A stretch of 64,000 bases of DNA, taken from positions 2,232,001-2,296,000 of the forward strand of contig NC_014376.1 in assembly GCF_000144625.1 (NCBI RefSeq). Direction: 5' to 3'. Numbering within the stretch: the stretch's first letter is position 1; the number at the start of each line of letters is the position of its first letter. Made by a program: the position numbers and the translations under genes. Source of the stretch: [Clostridium] saccharolyticum WM1. Its GTDB lineage: Bacteria > Bacillota > Clostridia > Lachnospirales > Lachnospiraceae. This document shows positions 1 through 9,138 of the stretch, one piece after another. The notes below the pieces were generated by a model, which was not told the origin of the DNA, made no database searches, and was given only the letters and a program-made list of their open reading frames with translations.

Positions 1-89
1 TTGCCGCACACGATTCCGCCCCATGCAAGAAACAGGAAAAAAAGGAATTTGATTGCGGCCTCCAGTAAACTTGCAATTATAGCTGTCAT
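1..89 (-). CDS. Small membrane protein, C-terminus cut by window edge
   Basis: A minus-strand reading frame starts at an ATG (bases 87-89) and is still open at base 1, giving 29 visible codons. The visible N-terminus starts MTAIIASLLEAAIKFLFFLF and continues into a hydrophobic stretch ending in small residues (AWGGIVCG), so it looks like an N-terminal membrane anchor of a small protein. A good ribosome binding site (GGGAGGA) lies 6-12 bases upstream and a plausible promoter lies further up. I do not recognise the family; too little is visible to assign a role. Confidence 0.6.
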   Translation of the reverse strand, partial: MTAIIASLLEAAIKFLFFLFLAWGGIVCG

Positions 90-133
90 ATTTTATTCCT
101 CCCAAAAATTCTTATAGTATCACTCATTTTACT

Positions 134-162
134 ATCCTATCATAAGGAATTTTATTTATCAA
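134..162 (-). promoter_or_regulatory. Candidate sigma-A promoter for the small membrane protein
   Basis: On the minus strand TTGATA (162-157) and TAGGAT (139-134) are separated by 17 bases and lie about 45 bases upstream of the ATG at 89. Spacing is ideal; the -10 box departs from consensus at two positions. Confidence 0.4.
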
Positions 163-235
163 GATGTTGCAATAGAATTTTTTTTACCAATTAAGAAATA
201 TAAGCTCTCTTCACCCGGTCATTTTCTGAAGAAAT

Positions 236-260
236 AAAAAAGTACGGCAGATACCGTACT
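236..260 (-). terminator. Rho-independent terminator after the LprI-domain gene
   Basis: A perfect 7-bp stem (AGTACGG at 241-247 with CCGTACT at 254-260, 6-base loop) is followed on the minus strand by a T run (plus-strand A's at 236-240). It begins 3 bases after the stop codon of the gene ending at 263. Confidence 0.85.
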
Positions 261-262
261 TT

Positions 263-1126
263 TTACCGGCCCTCTCCTGAAGAAAGGACATTCATATATT
301 CTGCCACCAGATCATAGGCTCTTGCTCTTGTGGACTCAGTCAGGGAAGCGGTATATTCCAGTTCTTCCAAGCTTCCTCCGCTGTATTTTTTAGCTGCGTC
401 CTCTGCCTTTGTGTCCCTGCTTTTGATCCATTCCTGCTGCGATGTTTCAAGAGCCTTTCTGTCTTCGTCGTTCAATTCCTGCGTAATAGCTGCATAAATG
501 GCATTCTGCTCTCTGTCCCAAAGCTTAAGTTCTTTTTCCACCAGGGCTTTCATGGAATAGGTATTGGAATCTCCGGACTCCTCCCGCATCTTTTTGATCT
601 GTGCATCCAGTTCCAGTAAATGCTTTTGATAATAAGCAGCACCTTCCGAAGGAATAACAGTGCTATACAGCCTGTTTTTTGTATCCGGACTTATGGGAGA
701 GATGACAGTTTCCTCAGTGGGAGACTCGTTAAAGCTTTCTGCTGCCTGAGGAGCCGTATCCGCCTGTTCAGAAGCCGCAGCAATTTTCATCCGCGTTCCG
801 GCTTCCGCCGGCTGTGAATGATTCTCCGGTGCAGCCTCTGCTTTTGCAGTGATACCAGGATCGGTTTTCTTCCGCTTCGCTTCCTCTCCTGCAGATGGTA
901 CACCCTGGGGCGCAGCCATATCCCCAGAAAATAATTCCGGTGCTCCGCCATAACCGTTCCCTGCTTCAGGAGAATCCGGAATTTCAGTGGTTGAAAGTCC
1001 GCTGATTTCTGCGGGTTCCGTAACATTCTCCCTACTTTTCACAAAGGAGGAAGTAGCAACGGTTATAAGGATCCCAATGACCAGAATGCTTCCGATCACT
1101 ATCCAAATTCCTCTATTTTTATTCAT
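263..1126 (-). CDS. Membrane-anchored protein with C-terminal LprI-like (DUF1311) domain
   Basis: 287 residues. Residues about 7-27 form one hydrophobic N-terminal segment, a membrane anchor or uncleaved signal. Residues about 30-150 are a Pro/Ala/Glu/Ser-rich, low-complexity spacer. The last ~120 residues look like the LprI N-terminal domain (DUF1311): a charged helix with ALETSQQEWIKSRDTKAEDA followed by a short GGSLEELEY turn and an Arg-rich last helix. In Mycobacterium this domain family includes a lysozyme inhibitor; in Firmicutes its role is unknown. The protein is probably extracytoplasmic. It has its own terminator, and a putative ribosome binding site (AGGATGAT) precedes the ATG. The domain call rests on pattern memory, not a search. 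Confidence 0.65.
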   Translation of the reverse strand: MNKNRGIWIVIGSILVIGILITVATSSFVKSRENVTEPAEISGLSTTEIPDSPEAGNGYGGAPELFSGDMAAPQGVPSAGEEAKRKKTDPGITAKAEAAPENHSQPAEAGTRMKIAAASEQADTAPQAAESFNESPTEETVISPISPDTKNRLYSTVIPSEGAAYYQKHLLELDAQIKKMREESGDSNTYSMKALVEKELKLWDREQNAIYAAITQELNDEDRKALETSQQEWIKSRDTKAEDAAKKYSGGSLEELEYTASLTESTRARAYDLVAEYMNVLSSGEGR

Positions 1127-1257
1127 GAAATATCATCCTAACCTGTTTTGATAAAGTTAACATATCACAAATAAAAAAGAAAGAAAATAGGAATCCGCAA
1201 TTAGTAAGACATTGTAAGAGATATGTAAGTTTTTGGAATTTTCCCATATTGGGAAGC

Positions 1258-1734
1258 TTATATCCCTTCGTCCACCAATAAGTCATCTCCGTCAGCAGCG
1301 CTTGTAGCCAGCATGTCGCACCGTTCATTCTGAGGGTGGCCGGCATGTCCCTTTACCCAGTGAAAGGTGACCTCATGGGGTTCCTTGGCCTTTAACAGCC
1401 TTTCCCATAAATCAATATTCTTAACAGGACCGCTTTTGCCCCTTTTCCAGTTGTTCTTTACCCAGTTTTCGATCCAGTGCTGATTAAAGGCATCCGTTAC
1501 ATATTTGGAATCAGAGTACAGTTCCACCTGGCAGGGTCTTGTAAGAGCTTCCAGACCTGCAATGGCTGCCATAAGTTCCATTCGGTTGTTGGTAGTCTTT
1601 ACATATCCTGCTGACAAGGTTTTTTCGTGGAGCTGCCCTTTGGAGTCCGTGAACTGCAAAACCGCACCATAGCCTCCCGGTCCGTCAGGATTCCCTCTAG
1701 CAGCTCCGTCGGTAAATAAAAGTACTTTTGTCAC
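1258..1734 (-). CDS. rnhA: Ribonuclease HI
   Basis: 158 residues, normal family length. The enzyme cuts the RNA strand of RNA-DNA hybrids. The four carboxylates of the active site are visible: D9 ([11 protein letters not shown]), E53 (NNRMEL), D75 (YSDSKYV) and D140 (NERCDMLA); the HWVKGHAGH segment that carries the catalytic histidine is also present. Translation begins at GTG (1734-1732) with AAGGAG upstream, right after the stop of the beta-CASP nuclease gene (16 bases), so the two are probably co-transcribed. Confidence 0.95.
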   Translation of the reverse strand: MTKVLLFTDGAARGNPDGPGGYGAVLQFTDSKGQLHEKTLSAGYVKTTNNRMELMAAIAGLEALTRPCQVELYSDSKYVTDAFNQHWIENWVKNNWKRGKSGPVKNIDLWERLLKAKEPHEVTFHWVKGHAGHPQNERCDMLATSAADGDDLLVDEGI

Positions 1735-1749
1735 TTTCTGATGTTCTCC

Positions 1750-3348
1750 TTATCTATCCCATTTATCACATAAAGAATTAATCTGATCTGCAAATTTGGC
1801 AAGATCTTTATTAGCTCCGCCTTCATTATGACGGATAACCTGCAAAAGCCTTTCGCCCGCAGCAAAAAGCCTTCCATAAACACCCACTGGTTTTTTTGAG
1901 ACCTCAGGCGCTTTGACCACTGCAACGCCATCTGTTTCACTGAGCCACCTGCCCAGGGAAAGATCATAAACAGAACCGGAGTGAGGAGCTTTTACCCTGT
2001 ACCCCTCCTTCTCCAGGAGCTGTTCAAAAGAGTTGCAAACCACATCATCGCCGTGTACCAGAAATACTTGTCGCGGTTTTTCTTCAAATGCGTTCAACCA
2101 GGCAATCAATCCTTCCATATCTGCGTGGGAACTCATCCCATCCATCTTTTCTATATGGGCTTCCACCTGAATGGTTTCGCCAAACAGCCGTACTTCGGTG
2201 CAGCCATCAATCAGGTTTCTTCCCAGAGTCCCTATGGACTGGTATCCGGTAAAAACGATGGTGCATTCCGGTCTCCATAAATTATGCTTTAAGTGATGGC
2301 GGATACGGCCGGCATCACACATGCCTGCCGCTGATATGATCACTTTTGGTTTTGAATTAAAATTAATGTTCTTGGATTCCTCGCTGGTAACCGACAGTTT
2401 CAGTCCTGGAAAGGAAATGGGGTTAATGCCTTTCATGACCAGTTCCTTTGTTTCTTCATCATAGCAGTCTACCAGGTTATCTTTAAAAACTTGGGTCGCT
2501 TCCACTGCCAGAGGGCTGTCGACATAAACCTCAAACCCGTTATGCCCGGCCACCAGCTTCTCTGCCTTGATACGGCGGAACATATAAAGGAGCTCCTGGG
2601 TTCTTCCCACTGCAAAAGCCGGTATCACCACGTTTCCGCCTCTGTCCAGGGTTTTCTGGACAATGCCGGCAAGGATGGAAACATGATCCGGTATCACACC
2701 GTGAAGCCGGTCACCATAGGTGCATTCCATGACCACGTAATCTGCTTCCTTTATGTACTCGGGGTCGCGGATCAAGGGTTTGTTTTTGTTGCCTATATCA
2801 CCGGAAAATACAATTTTTTTTGAGTCTCTCCCTTCCGTGATCCACATTTCAATAGAGGCGGAACCAAGCAGATGGCCTACATCAATAAAGCGGATTGTAA
2901 TGCCATCCTCCAGCTCCACCTTTTCATTGTAATCGTAGGAATGAAACAGCTCCAGCACACCCATGGCATCGTTAACCCCATACAATGGTTCTTCTTCCGG
3001 GAGTCCCGCCCGCCGGGCCTTTCTGTTCTTCCATTCCGCTTCCGATTCCTGTATATGGGCGCTGTCTTTCAGCATAATGCCGCAAAGGTCGGCGGTTGCC
3101 ACAGTAGATATCACCTGTCCCCGGAAGCCTCTTGCATAGATAAAAGGAAGCATCCCTGCGTGATCGATGTGGGCATGGGTCAATAAAACGTAATCAATTT
3201 CTGCATAGCTGACCGGCAGATCCACATTTTCAAATTTATCAATCCCCTGCTCCATGCCGCAGTCCACAAGGATTTTAAATCCGGCAGCTTCCAGATAATG
3301 ACAGCTCCCGGTTACCTCGCGGGCTGCGCCGATGAACATTAATTTCAT
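1750..3348 (-). CDS. MBL-fold beta-CASP/RMMBL RNA-processing exonuclease
   Basis: 532 residues. The N-terminal metallo-beta-lactamase fold carries the zinc signature HAHIDHAG (H58, H60, D62, H63), then later zinc ligands in DVGHLLGSASIE and FSGDIG. The middle part is a beta-CASP domain (AFAVGRTQELL) and the C-terminus holds the RMMBL histidine motifs (MDGMSSHADMEGL, VFLVHGD). This architecture is that of YSH1/CPSF73-like RNases rather than RNase J, which is longer. Likely role is RNA maturation or decay; the substrate is unknown. It lies directly upstream of rnhA, fitting nucleic acid metabolism. ATG start with a GGAGGG ribosome site. Confidence 0.88.
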   Translation of the reverse strand: MKLMFIGAAREVTGSCHYLEAAGFKILVDCGMEQGIDKFENVDLPVSYAEIDYVLLTHAHIDHAGMLPFIYARGFRGQVISTVATADLCGIMLKDSAHIQESEAEWKNRKARRAGLPEEEPLYGVNDAMGVLELFHSYDYNEKVELEDGITIRFIDVGHLLGSASIEMWITEGRDSKKIVFSGDIGNKNKPLIRDPEYIKEADYVVMECTYGDRLHGVIPDHVSILAGIVQKTLDRGGNVVIPAFAVGRTQELLYMFRRIKAEKLVAGHNGFEVYVDSPLAVEATQVFKDNLVDCYDEETKELVMKGINPISFPGLKLSVTSEESKNINFNSKPKVIISAAGMCDAGRIRHHLKHNLWRPECTIVFTGYQSIGTLGRNLIDGCTEVRLFGETIQVEAHIEKMDGMSSHADMEGLIAWLNAFEEKPRQVFLVHGDDVVCNSFEQLLEKEGYRVKAPHSGSVYDLSLGRWLSETDGVAVVKAPEVSKKPVGVYGRLFAAGERLLQVIRHNEGGANKDLAKFADQINSLCDKWDR

Positions 3349-3392
3349 ATAAGCCCTCCTTTTGTACCTGTTTTTTCTATTATACCATTAAT

Positions 3393-4868
3393 TTAGATAA
3401 TAATGCAAATCATACCGCCATTACTATCATTAATAATTTTTTGGAGGGTGTCCTGAAGTTTTATTTGACAGTCTTCCGTAAGCTGGGAGACTTTGGCCTG
3501 AATGCCATCTTCTACAATCTGTTCAATGGACTTTCCGAAAATGTTGGTATTCCATATTCCTTCTTCGCTTTCTCTTGCGTTTTCCTTGATGTAGGCGATC
3601 AGATCTTCTGCCTGCTGTTCGCTTCCCACGATGGGGGCGATTTCGGTCTGGATATGTGCCTTGATTAAATTAATGGAAGGTGCCTCTGCCCGCATTTTTA
3701 CACCGTATTTATTTCCATGCTTGATGACTTCCGGTTCATCCAGTATAATTTCTGACCTTTCCGGGGTCACGATCCCATAACCCTTGAATCGGACCTGGCT
3801 CATGGCCTGGTTGACCTTTTCGTATTCTGCTTTCATTTTTGCAAGCTCGCTTAAGGTCTGCATCAACTGATATTCTCCCTCAATAGGAAGCCCTACATAA
3901 TCACTTAAAATCTGGTAGTAATAACTGTCATCCACGTCCATGGCAAGATCAACGCTGCCGTCTGCCATATTCATCTTCTGAATCTTAATGGACCGGACGC
4001 TGTCTGTGGATTCATCAAATAAATCTGAAGATACGTCCTTCATATGGGATACTTTTTTCACCATATCCTTTGCAACCTGGATCACCTGGGATTTCAGCCA
4101 GTGGGTTGCGGGAAGGATCTCCAACCATTTCGGAATGAAGAAATCCATCTCCGTCACAGGGAATTCCTTTAATACCCGGTCCAGAATATTGTTAACGTCA
4201 TCCTTTTTTAACTGTTCGCAGTTAATGGGCATGACCGTTACTCCATATTTCTGGCTCATATCCTTTGAGAGGGCCATGGTCTCATCAGAGTATGGTTTGG
4301 AAGAATTAAGCAGGATGATAAATGGCTTTCCCAGGTTTTTCAGTTCCTGTACGGTACGTTCCTCTGCCGCTATGTAGTTAGGGCGCTTCAATTCCCCGAT
4401 GGAACCGTCGGTGGTTATAACTACCCCAATGGTGGAGTGGTCATTGATAACCTTTCTGGTTCCGATTTCAGCTGCTTTTGTAAAAGGAATCTCATAATCA
4501 AACCAGGGCGTTTTTACAAGCCGCTCTTCATCATTTTCAATATGGCCGGCAGCACCGTCTACCATAAAGCCGACACAGTCGATTAAGCGGACTTTTGTTT
4601 CGATCTCATCTCCCAGACGGATGATGGCCGCTTCCTTGGGGATGAATTTTGGTTCCGTGGTCATGATGGTTTTTCCTGCCGCACTTTGGGGCAGTTCGTC
4701 CCTTGTCTGAGTTTTCTGGTGTTCATCCTCCATGCCCGGCAGAACCATTAATTCCATAAAACGCTTGATAAAAGTCGATTTTCCTGTTCTTACCGGCCCT
4801 ACAACTCCAATGTAGATTTCTCCGTTTGTTCGGGCTTTGATATCATTGTATACGTTATAATTGTCCAT
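3393..4868 (-). CDS. spoIVA: Stage IV sporulation protein A, spore-coat morphogenetic ATPase
   Basis: 491 residues, the usual length. SpoIVA is made in the mother cell, hydrolyses ATP and polymerises on the forespore surface as the base layer of the coat. Visible features are a P-loop GPVRTGKS at residues 24-31, a switch-like LIDCVGFMVDGAAGH segment, and the strongly conserved C-terminal tail ending NGGMICIII, which in Bacillus is needed for forespore localisation. Its presence marks the organism as a spore former. In Bacillus and most clostridia it sits next to gpsA; here gpsA is about 20 kb away, with transport operons between them. A candidate sigma-E promoter precedes it. Confidence 0.97.
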   Translation of the reverse strand: MDNYNVYNDIKARTNGEIYIGVVGPVRTGKSTFIKRFMELMVLPGMEDEHQKTQTRDELPQSAAGKTIMTTEPKFIPKEAAIIRLGDEIETKVRLIDCVGFMVDGAAGHIENDEERLVKTPWFDYEIPFTKAAEIGTRKVINDHSTIGVVITTDGSIGELKRPNYIAAEERTVQELKNLGKPFIILLNSSKPYSDETMALSKDMSQKYGVTVMPINCEQLKKDDVNNILDRVLKEFPVTEMDFFIPKWLEILPATHWLKSQVIQVAKDMVKKVSHMKDVSSDLFDESTDSVRSIKIQKMNMADGSVDLAMDVDDSYYYQILSDYVGLPIEGEYQLMQTLSELAKMKAEYEKVNQAMSQVRFKGYGIVTPERSEIILDEPEVIKHGNKYGVKMRAEAPSINLIKAHIQTEIAPIVGSEQQAEDLIAYIKENARESEEGIWNTNIFGKSIEQIVEDGIQAKVSQLTEDCQIKLQDTLQKIINDSNGGMICIII

Positions 4869-4894
4869 AAAGATTCCCCCTTCTGTGCTGTTAT

Positions 4895-4920
4895 ACTATA
4901 TGCATGGGAGATCGGATTAT
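4895..4920 (-). promoter_or_regulatory. Candidate sigma-E promoter of spoIVA
   Basis: Minus strand: ATAAT (4920-4916) and CATATAGT (4902-4895) resemble the -35 (ATA-rich) and -10 (CATACAnT-like) boxes of mother-cell sigma E, about 30 bases upstream of the spoIVA start. SpoIVA is a known sigma-E target in Bacillus; the match here is partial. Confidence 0.35.
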
Positions 4921-5013
4921 TCCCTTTTCTTTTTCACTCAGCTTATTGGATCTTTCCCTATCATTCCGGTTCCCTTCTATCGTTTTATTCAAGCCGGTAA
5001 GGATGAAAAAAAG

Positions 5014-5054
5014 AAGGATGGCAAAGCCGCTGGTACGCTTTCCTTGCCATCCTT
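5014..5054 (-). terminator. Terminator at the end of the polyol operon
   Basis: An 11-bp perfect stem (AAGGATGGCAA at 5014-5024, TTGCCATCCTT at 5044-5054) with a 19-base loop, followed on the minus strand by CTTTTTTTC. It lies 32 bases beyond the stop of the last FGGY kinase gene. Confidence 0.9.
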
Positions 5055-5085
5055 ATTACCTGTTATACCGTTTCCTATGGTTCCT

Positions 5086-6741
5086 TTATTTGATACGATC
5101 AATGGGATTTAGCCTGGTTCCGCTCACGGGAAAAGGCTTCATCACTTCCACTGCCGCCCGTTCTACAGCAAGTCCCCTGGTATAGCGCTCCATAAATTCC
5201 TCAAAACCAGCCGTGTCCCTGGCATCCGGCATTACCTGATTCCCGCTCTCCCCGGAAAACACCCGGTTTTCAAGATAATGCTCCAATGTTTCCCCTTCTT
5301 CCCTGTAAATCATATAGGAAGCCAGCAGCGCAATCCCCCAGGCGCCCCCTTCCCCTGCGGTGTCCATTACAGAAACCGGTACATTCATTGCCGCTGCCAT
5401 CACGCTCTGGCCCACACCTTTCGTTTTAAACAAGCCGCCGTGACCAAACAGCAGATCCAGCTTTACTCCTTCCTTCTTAAAAAGGATGTCCATTCCTGTT
5501 TTTAATGCACCCAAAGAAGTAAACAGGTGGACCCTGATGAAATTGGCCAGATTGAACCGGCTGTCAGGCATGCGGACGAACAAGGGCCTACCTTCGTCAA
5601 ATCCGGTGATATGCTCCCCCGCTAAGTAACCGTAGGACAAAAGCCCTCCGCAGTCCTTATCTCCTGTCAATGCCAGATGATATAATACCGAAAAAATCTG
5701 CCCGGCCTCTGCTTTAAAGCCCATGGAATCCAGAAATTCTCCAAACAGAGATACCCATGCGTTTAAATCAGAGGTACAGTTGTTACAATGTACCATTGCC
5801 ACCAGATCACCGGCAGGGGTGGTGACCAGGTCAATTTCCTTGTAAACATGGGCCAGCTCCTTTTCAAGTACGATCATGGAGAACACACTGGTGCCGGCAG
5901 ATACATTGCCGGTCCTAGGTTTCACACTGTTGGTGGCCGTCATGCCCGTTCCTGCATCACCTTCCGGAGGGCAAAGGGGAATTCCCTGCTTTAACCGGCC
6001 GGAAGGATCCAGAAGTCCGGCACCTTCCGCCGTCAGAACACCGGCTTGCTCCCCAGCGGTTAGCACCTTTGGCAGAATATCTGCAAGCCTCCAGGAATAA
6101 CCAGCATCTGCAGCAAGCTGGTTAAACTGGCCCAGCATCCGGCGGTTATAATCCCGGGTTTTGATATCCATGGGGAACATCCCGGATGCATCCCCTATTC
6201 CCAGTACTTTTTGTCCCGTGAGAATCCAGTGAACATAACCGGACAAGGTCGTCAGAAAGCCTATATCTTTTACATGATCTTCCTGATCCAGCATGGACTG
6301 ATACAGGTGGGCAATGCTCCATCTCTGGGGAATGGGATAATCAAAAGTTTCCGTCAGCCTGGCAGAAGCTTCTCCTGTTATGGTATTGCGCCAGGTACGG
6401 AAAGGAGCAAGCTGCTTCCCCCACTTATCAAATACCAGGTAACCGTGCATCATTCCGCTGATACCCAGGGAACTTAAAACAGTCAGTTCCACACCGTATG
6501 TATTCTTTACATCCTCTGCCAGGCTGCGGTAACAGCCGGTAAGCCCTTTTTTTACTTCCTCCAGCCGGTATGTCCAGATCCTGTCCTCAAACCGGTTTTC
6601 CCAGTCATAGCCTCCGGTGGCAAGAGGAACATGATCTTCCCCGATCAGCACAGCCTTGATCCTGGTAGAACCGAGTTCAATCCCCAGAGAAGCTCTTCCG
6701 TTTTCAATGGCATCTCTGATTGCACCAATATCCAAATCCAT
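5086..6741 (-). CDS. FGGY-family carbohydrate kinase (second kinase of operon)
   Basis: 551 residues. Actin-like sugar kinase fold: N-terminal phosphate-binding loop [16 protein letters not shown], substrate-region [16 protein letters not shown]-binding [13 protein letters not shown] and C-terminal [15 protein letters not shown] and [11 protein letters not shown] segments. It is clearly different from the neighbouring L-xylulokinase-like gene (15 bases upstream) and is closer in general look to ribulokinase/xylulokinase-type enzymes. It would phosphorylate a keto-sugar with ATP in the cytoplasm. The substrate cannot be read from the sequence; L-ribulose, D-xylulose or D-ribulose are candidates, and a polyol operon with two kinases could serve two entry substrates. 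Last gene of the operon, followed by a strong terminator. Confidence 0.8.
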   Translation of the reverse strand: MDLDIGAIRDAIENGRASLGIELGSTRIKAVLIGEDHVPLATGGYDWENRFEDRIWTYRLEEVKKGLTGCYRSLAEDVKNTYGVELTVLSSLGISGMMHGYLVFDKWGKQLAPFRTWRNTITGEASARLTETFDYPIPQRWSIAHLYQSMLDQEDHVKDIGFLTTLSGYVHWILTGQKVLGIGDASGMFPMDIKTRDYNRRMLGQFNQLAADAGYSWRLADILPKVLTAGEQAGVLTAEGAGLLDPSGRLKQGIPLCPPEGDAGTGMTATNSVKPRTGNVSAGTSVFSMIVLEKELAHVYKEIDLVTTPAGDLVAMVHCNNCTSDLNAWVSLFGEFLDSMGFKAEAGQIFSVLYHLALTGDKDCGGLLSYGYLAGEHITGFDEGRPLFVRMPDSRFNLANFIRVHLFTSLGALKTGMDILFKKEGVKLDLLFGHGGLFKTKGVGQSVMAAAMNVPVSVMDTAGEGGAWGIALLASYMIYREEGETLEHYLENRVFSGESGNQVMPDARDTAGFEEFMERYTRGLAVERAAVEVMKPFPVSGTRLNPIDRIK

Positions 6742-6756
6742 AAATCGCCCTCCACC

Positions 6757-8265
6757 TTATACGGTAAACAACGGCCAGGCCATGTCAAGAGCCTCTTTGA
6801 CCGCCGTATATTTTGCATATTTTTTCATATAAATTTTGTGTTTTTCCATATCAGGCATTACCTTTTTTTCCACATGAACCATATTCCGGGCCGCTTCTTC
6901 ATAATCTGAGAAGCTTCCTGCAGCCACAGCTGCCGCCATGGCGCAGCCCAATGCTCCAAGTTCCTTTGCTTTGATGGTTTCAATGGGAATCCCCAGAATA
7001 TCTGCAAACATCTGAACCCATGCAGGGGAGTTCACCACCCCGCCTGCCATACGGATGGCTTCCGGCTTTCCCCTTACTTTAAGCAGCTTATCAATGTGGG
7101 TTTTATGAGAATAGACGACTCCTTCATAAACAGCTCTGATAATATGGGGATTTTTATGGTATGTCGTAAGTCCTACCAGACTCCCCTTTCCTAGGGGGTG
7201 TGCATTGGAGCTGTATAGGAACGGCAGGAAATATACATCGCATTCTTCCGGCAAAACCGACTGGACCTGACGGCTTAAAAAGTTATATTTACTTTCTCCT
7301 TCCAGCATCCCGTGAAAATCAATCAGATGTTCCATACACCATTCTAAGTTTCCTGCGGAGGTGGCGCTGCACTCTTCGATGAGATAATACCCAGGTATGG
7401 CAAACAGGGAATTCATGGCAACCGGGCCATGGAGCACCGGTTCCTCTGCAATAAATTCATTGATACTCCAGGTACCTGCAATGGTGCATAAGCGTTCCGG
7501 CTTTGTGATATCCATTGCAATGGCGCAGGCATCAATGTCAAACATCCCTCCTGCTACAGGTGTTCCTTCCAAAAGACCGGTTCTTTCCGCTACTTCACCA
7601 GTCAGCGTCCCGCACAGATCATAGGAATATTTCAGGGGAGCCAGCTTTTCAAACACCTCTCCGATCCCATAGCTCTCCAATAGTTCTCTGTCAAACACCT
7701 TATCCCGCACATTGAGAAGGCCAGAACCGGAAATATCGGTGGCTTCACAATATGCTTCCCCGGTGAGCCGGAAACGGATATAGTCCTTCACGGAAAACAC
7801 CCATTTGATATTGTCATAAGTGTCTCTGTCATGGTCTTTCAGCCAGGCAAGCAGGGCTGCCTGCTGACAGGGCATCAGTTTCTGGCATATCCGCCCGTAC
7901 ACATGGTCAAAGACTCCGCTCTTATACCACCTTTCCGTATATTCCCACGCTCTGGTATCCGTGGATACGATTCCCCTGCAGGCCGGGCGGTCATCCCTGC
8001 CCCAGGCGTACAGGCCTTTGCCGTGACCGCACACGGATACCCCGATGATATCTGCAGGATTGATGCCGGCATTTTCCACAGCTCCCTTCATACAAAGAAG
8101 GTTGCTCTCCCACAGCAGGTCCATATCCCGCTCCGTATAACCGGATTTCGGAGTTTCAACTGGCGTACTGTCCGAAAAAGCACTGATCTGATTTCCCTTA
8201 AGGTCAAATAAAGCAGCCTTTGTCATGGTACCTCCGTTATCCAGGCCCATTACATATTGTTTCAT
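6757..8265 (-). CDS. L-xylulokinase-like FGGY kinase
   Basis: 502 residues from the chosen ATG. It resembles E. coli LyxK/SgbK along its length: LDNGGTMTKAAL near residue 8, SVCGHGKGLYAWG, GTPVAGGMFDI, IAGTWSINEF, ATSAGNLEW, FLPFLYSSNAHPLG and MAGGVVNSPAWVQMFADIL. The family phosphorylates L-xylulose (and related ketoses) at C5 using ATP. The start at 8265 is chosen because AGGAGG stands 6 bases before it; an upstream TTG/ATG frame is an artefact. It follows the 3-epimerase gene with a single base between stop and start, so the two are translationally coupled and likely act in sequence. Confidence 0.85.
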   Translation of the reverse strand: MKQYVMGLDNGGTMTKAALFDLKGNQISAFSDSTPVETPKSGYTERDMDLLWESNLLCMKGAVENAGINPADIIGVSVCGHGKGLYAWGRDDRPACRGIVSTDTRAWEYTERWYKSGVFDHVYGRICQKLMPCQQAALLAWLKDHDRDTYDNIKWVFSVKDYIRFRLTGEAYCEATDISGSGLLNVRDKVFDRELLESYGIGEVFEKLAPLKYSYDLCGTLTGEVAERTGLLEGTPVAGGMFDIDACAIAMDITKPERLCTIAGTWSINEFIAEEPVLHGPVAMNSLFAIPGYYLIEECSATSAGNLEWCMEHLIDFHGMLEGESKYNFLSRQVQSVLPEECDVYFLPFLYSSNAHPLGKGSLVGLTTYHKNPHIIRAVYEGVVYSHKTHIDKLLKVRGKPEAIRMAGGVVNSPAWVQMFADILGIPIETIKAKELGALGCAMAAAVAAGSFSDYEEAARNMVHVEKKVMPDMEKHKIYMKKYAKYTAVKEALDMAWPLFTV

Positions 8266-8266
8266 A

Positions 8267-9121
8267 TCATACCTCCTCTGCGTAAGCAGCATCCAGATAC
8301 CCTTTTAAAAACAGGTTGTTTTTTTTAAGAGTTACCAGGTAATCCTCTTCGCCCGTATACCAGAATTCCGCTACATACCGGTGAATACCTAACTGTCTGG
8401 TCTTTTGAATGACCTTTTCAAAATCCACCTGGCCCTCCCCATATGGAATCTCCCGGTACCTTCCTGGCAGAGTTTCCTTTAAATGAACCGAGCAGATATG
8501 ACTGCGGCCGCATTCTAAATCCCGGTATATATCATCGGTCCCGTTCCATATGTTTCCAACGTCCGGATATACGGAAAGATAGGGTACGCTTGCCCACTCT
8601 ACATAAATCATGGCTTTTTCAACGGTATTCATAAAGTCATTTTCCATTGTTTCAAACCCGACGGTAACTCCATGGGCAGACGCATATTCCATGCAAAGCC
8701 TTAAATTATCCAGAAATCTCTCCCTGGTTTCTTCTGAGGATGTTTCCCCATAATAGCAATCATACCCCTGGGCCTGGATGATGCGTATTCCCATTTTCAC
8801 AGCAAAATCCACACACTTTTTAAAAAGCATAACAGCTGCCTCTGATGCCCCGTCAAGAAGGCTGCCCAGCGGAAATTTTCGCTGGGCGCTAAAGCAGATG
8901 GATTCAAACCGGATGCCAATATCCAGGGAAAGGGATTGAAGCATCAGAATCCTTGCATCACTAAAATCGAGCCGGCTGATTTTCTCCTCGGTTTCATCAA
9001 TGCTCATTTCAATAAAGTCATATCCCGTTTCTTTCGCTGCCTTCAGCTTTCCCTCAAAGGACAATTCCCCTGGCATACTTTTTTCATACAATCCTAACCG
9101 ATAAACCCCTTGACTGTTCAT
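8267..9121 (-). CDS. L-xylulose-5-phosphate 3-epimerase (UlaE/SgbU family)
   Basis: 284 residues, the usual length. TIM-barrel epimerase converting L-xylulose 5-phosphate to L-ribulose 5-phosphate in the E. coli L-ascorbate and L-lyxose routes. The metal ligands of the family are visible in order: Glu in VGFETMEND, Asp in VYPDVGNIW, His in CSVHLKET and Glu in VAEFWYTG; the N-terminal LGLYEKSMP and SFEGKLKAAKETGYDFIEMS segments also match. Together with the adjacent L-xylulokinase it makes a short pathway, but no L-ribulose-5-phosphate 4-epimerase gene is in this window. It sits between the dehydrogenase and the kinase genes. Confidence 0.88.
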   Translation of the reverse strand: MNSQGVYRLGLYEKSMPGELSFEGKLKAAKETGYDFIEMSIDETEEKISRLDFSDARILMLQSLSLDIGIRFESICFSAQRKFPLGSLLDGASEAAVMLFKKCVDFAVKMGIRIIQAQGYDCYYGETSSEETRERFLDNLRLCMEYASAHGVTVGFETMENDFMNTVEKAMIYVEWASVPYLSVYPDVGNIWNGTDDIYRDLECGRSHICSVHLKETLPGRYREIPYGEGQVDFEKVIQKTRQLGIHRYVAEFWYTGEEDYLVTLKKNNLFLKGYLDAAYAEEV

Positions 9122-9138
9122 AGTCTTTCCTTATCTTA

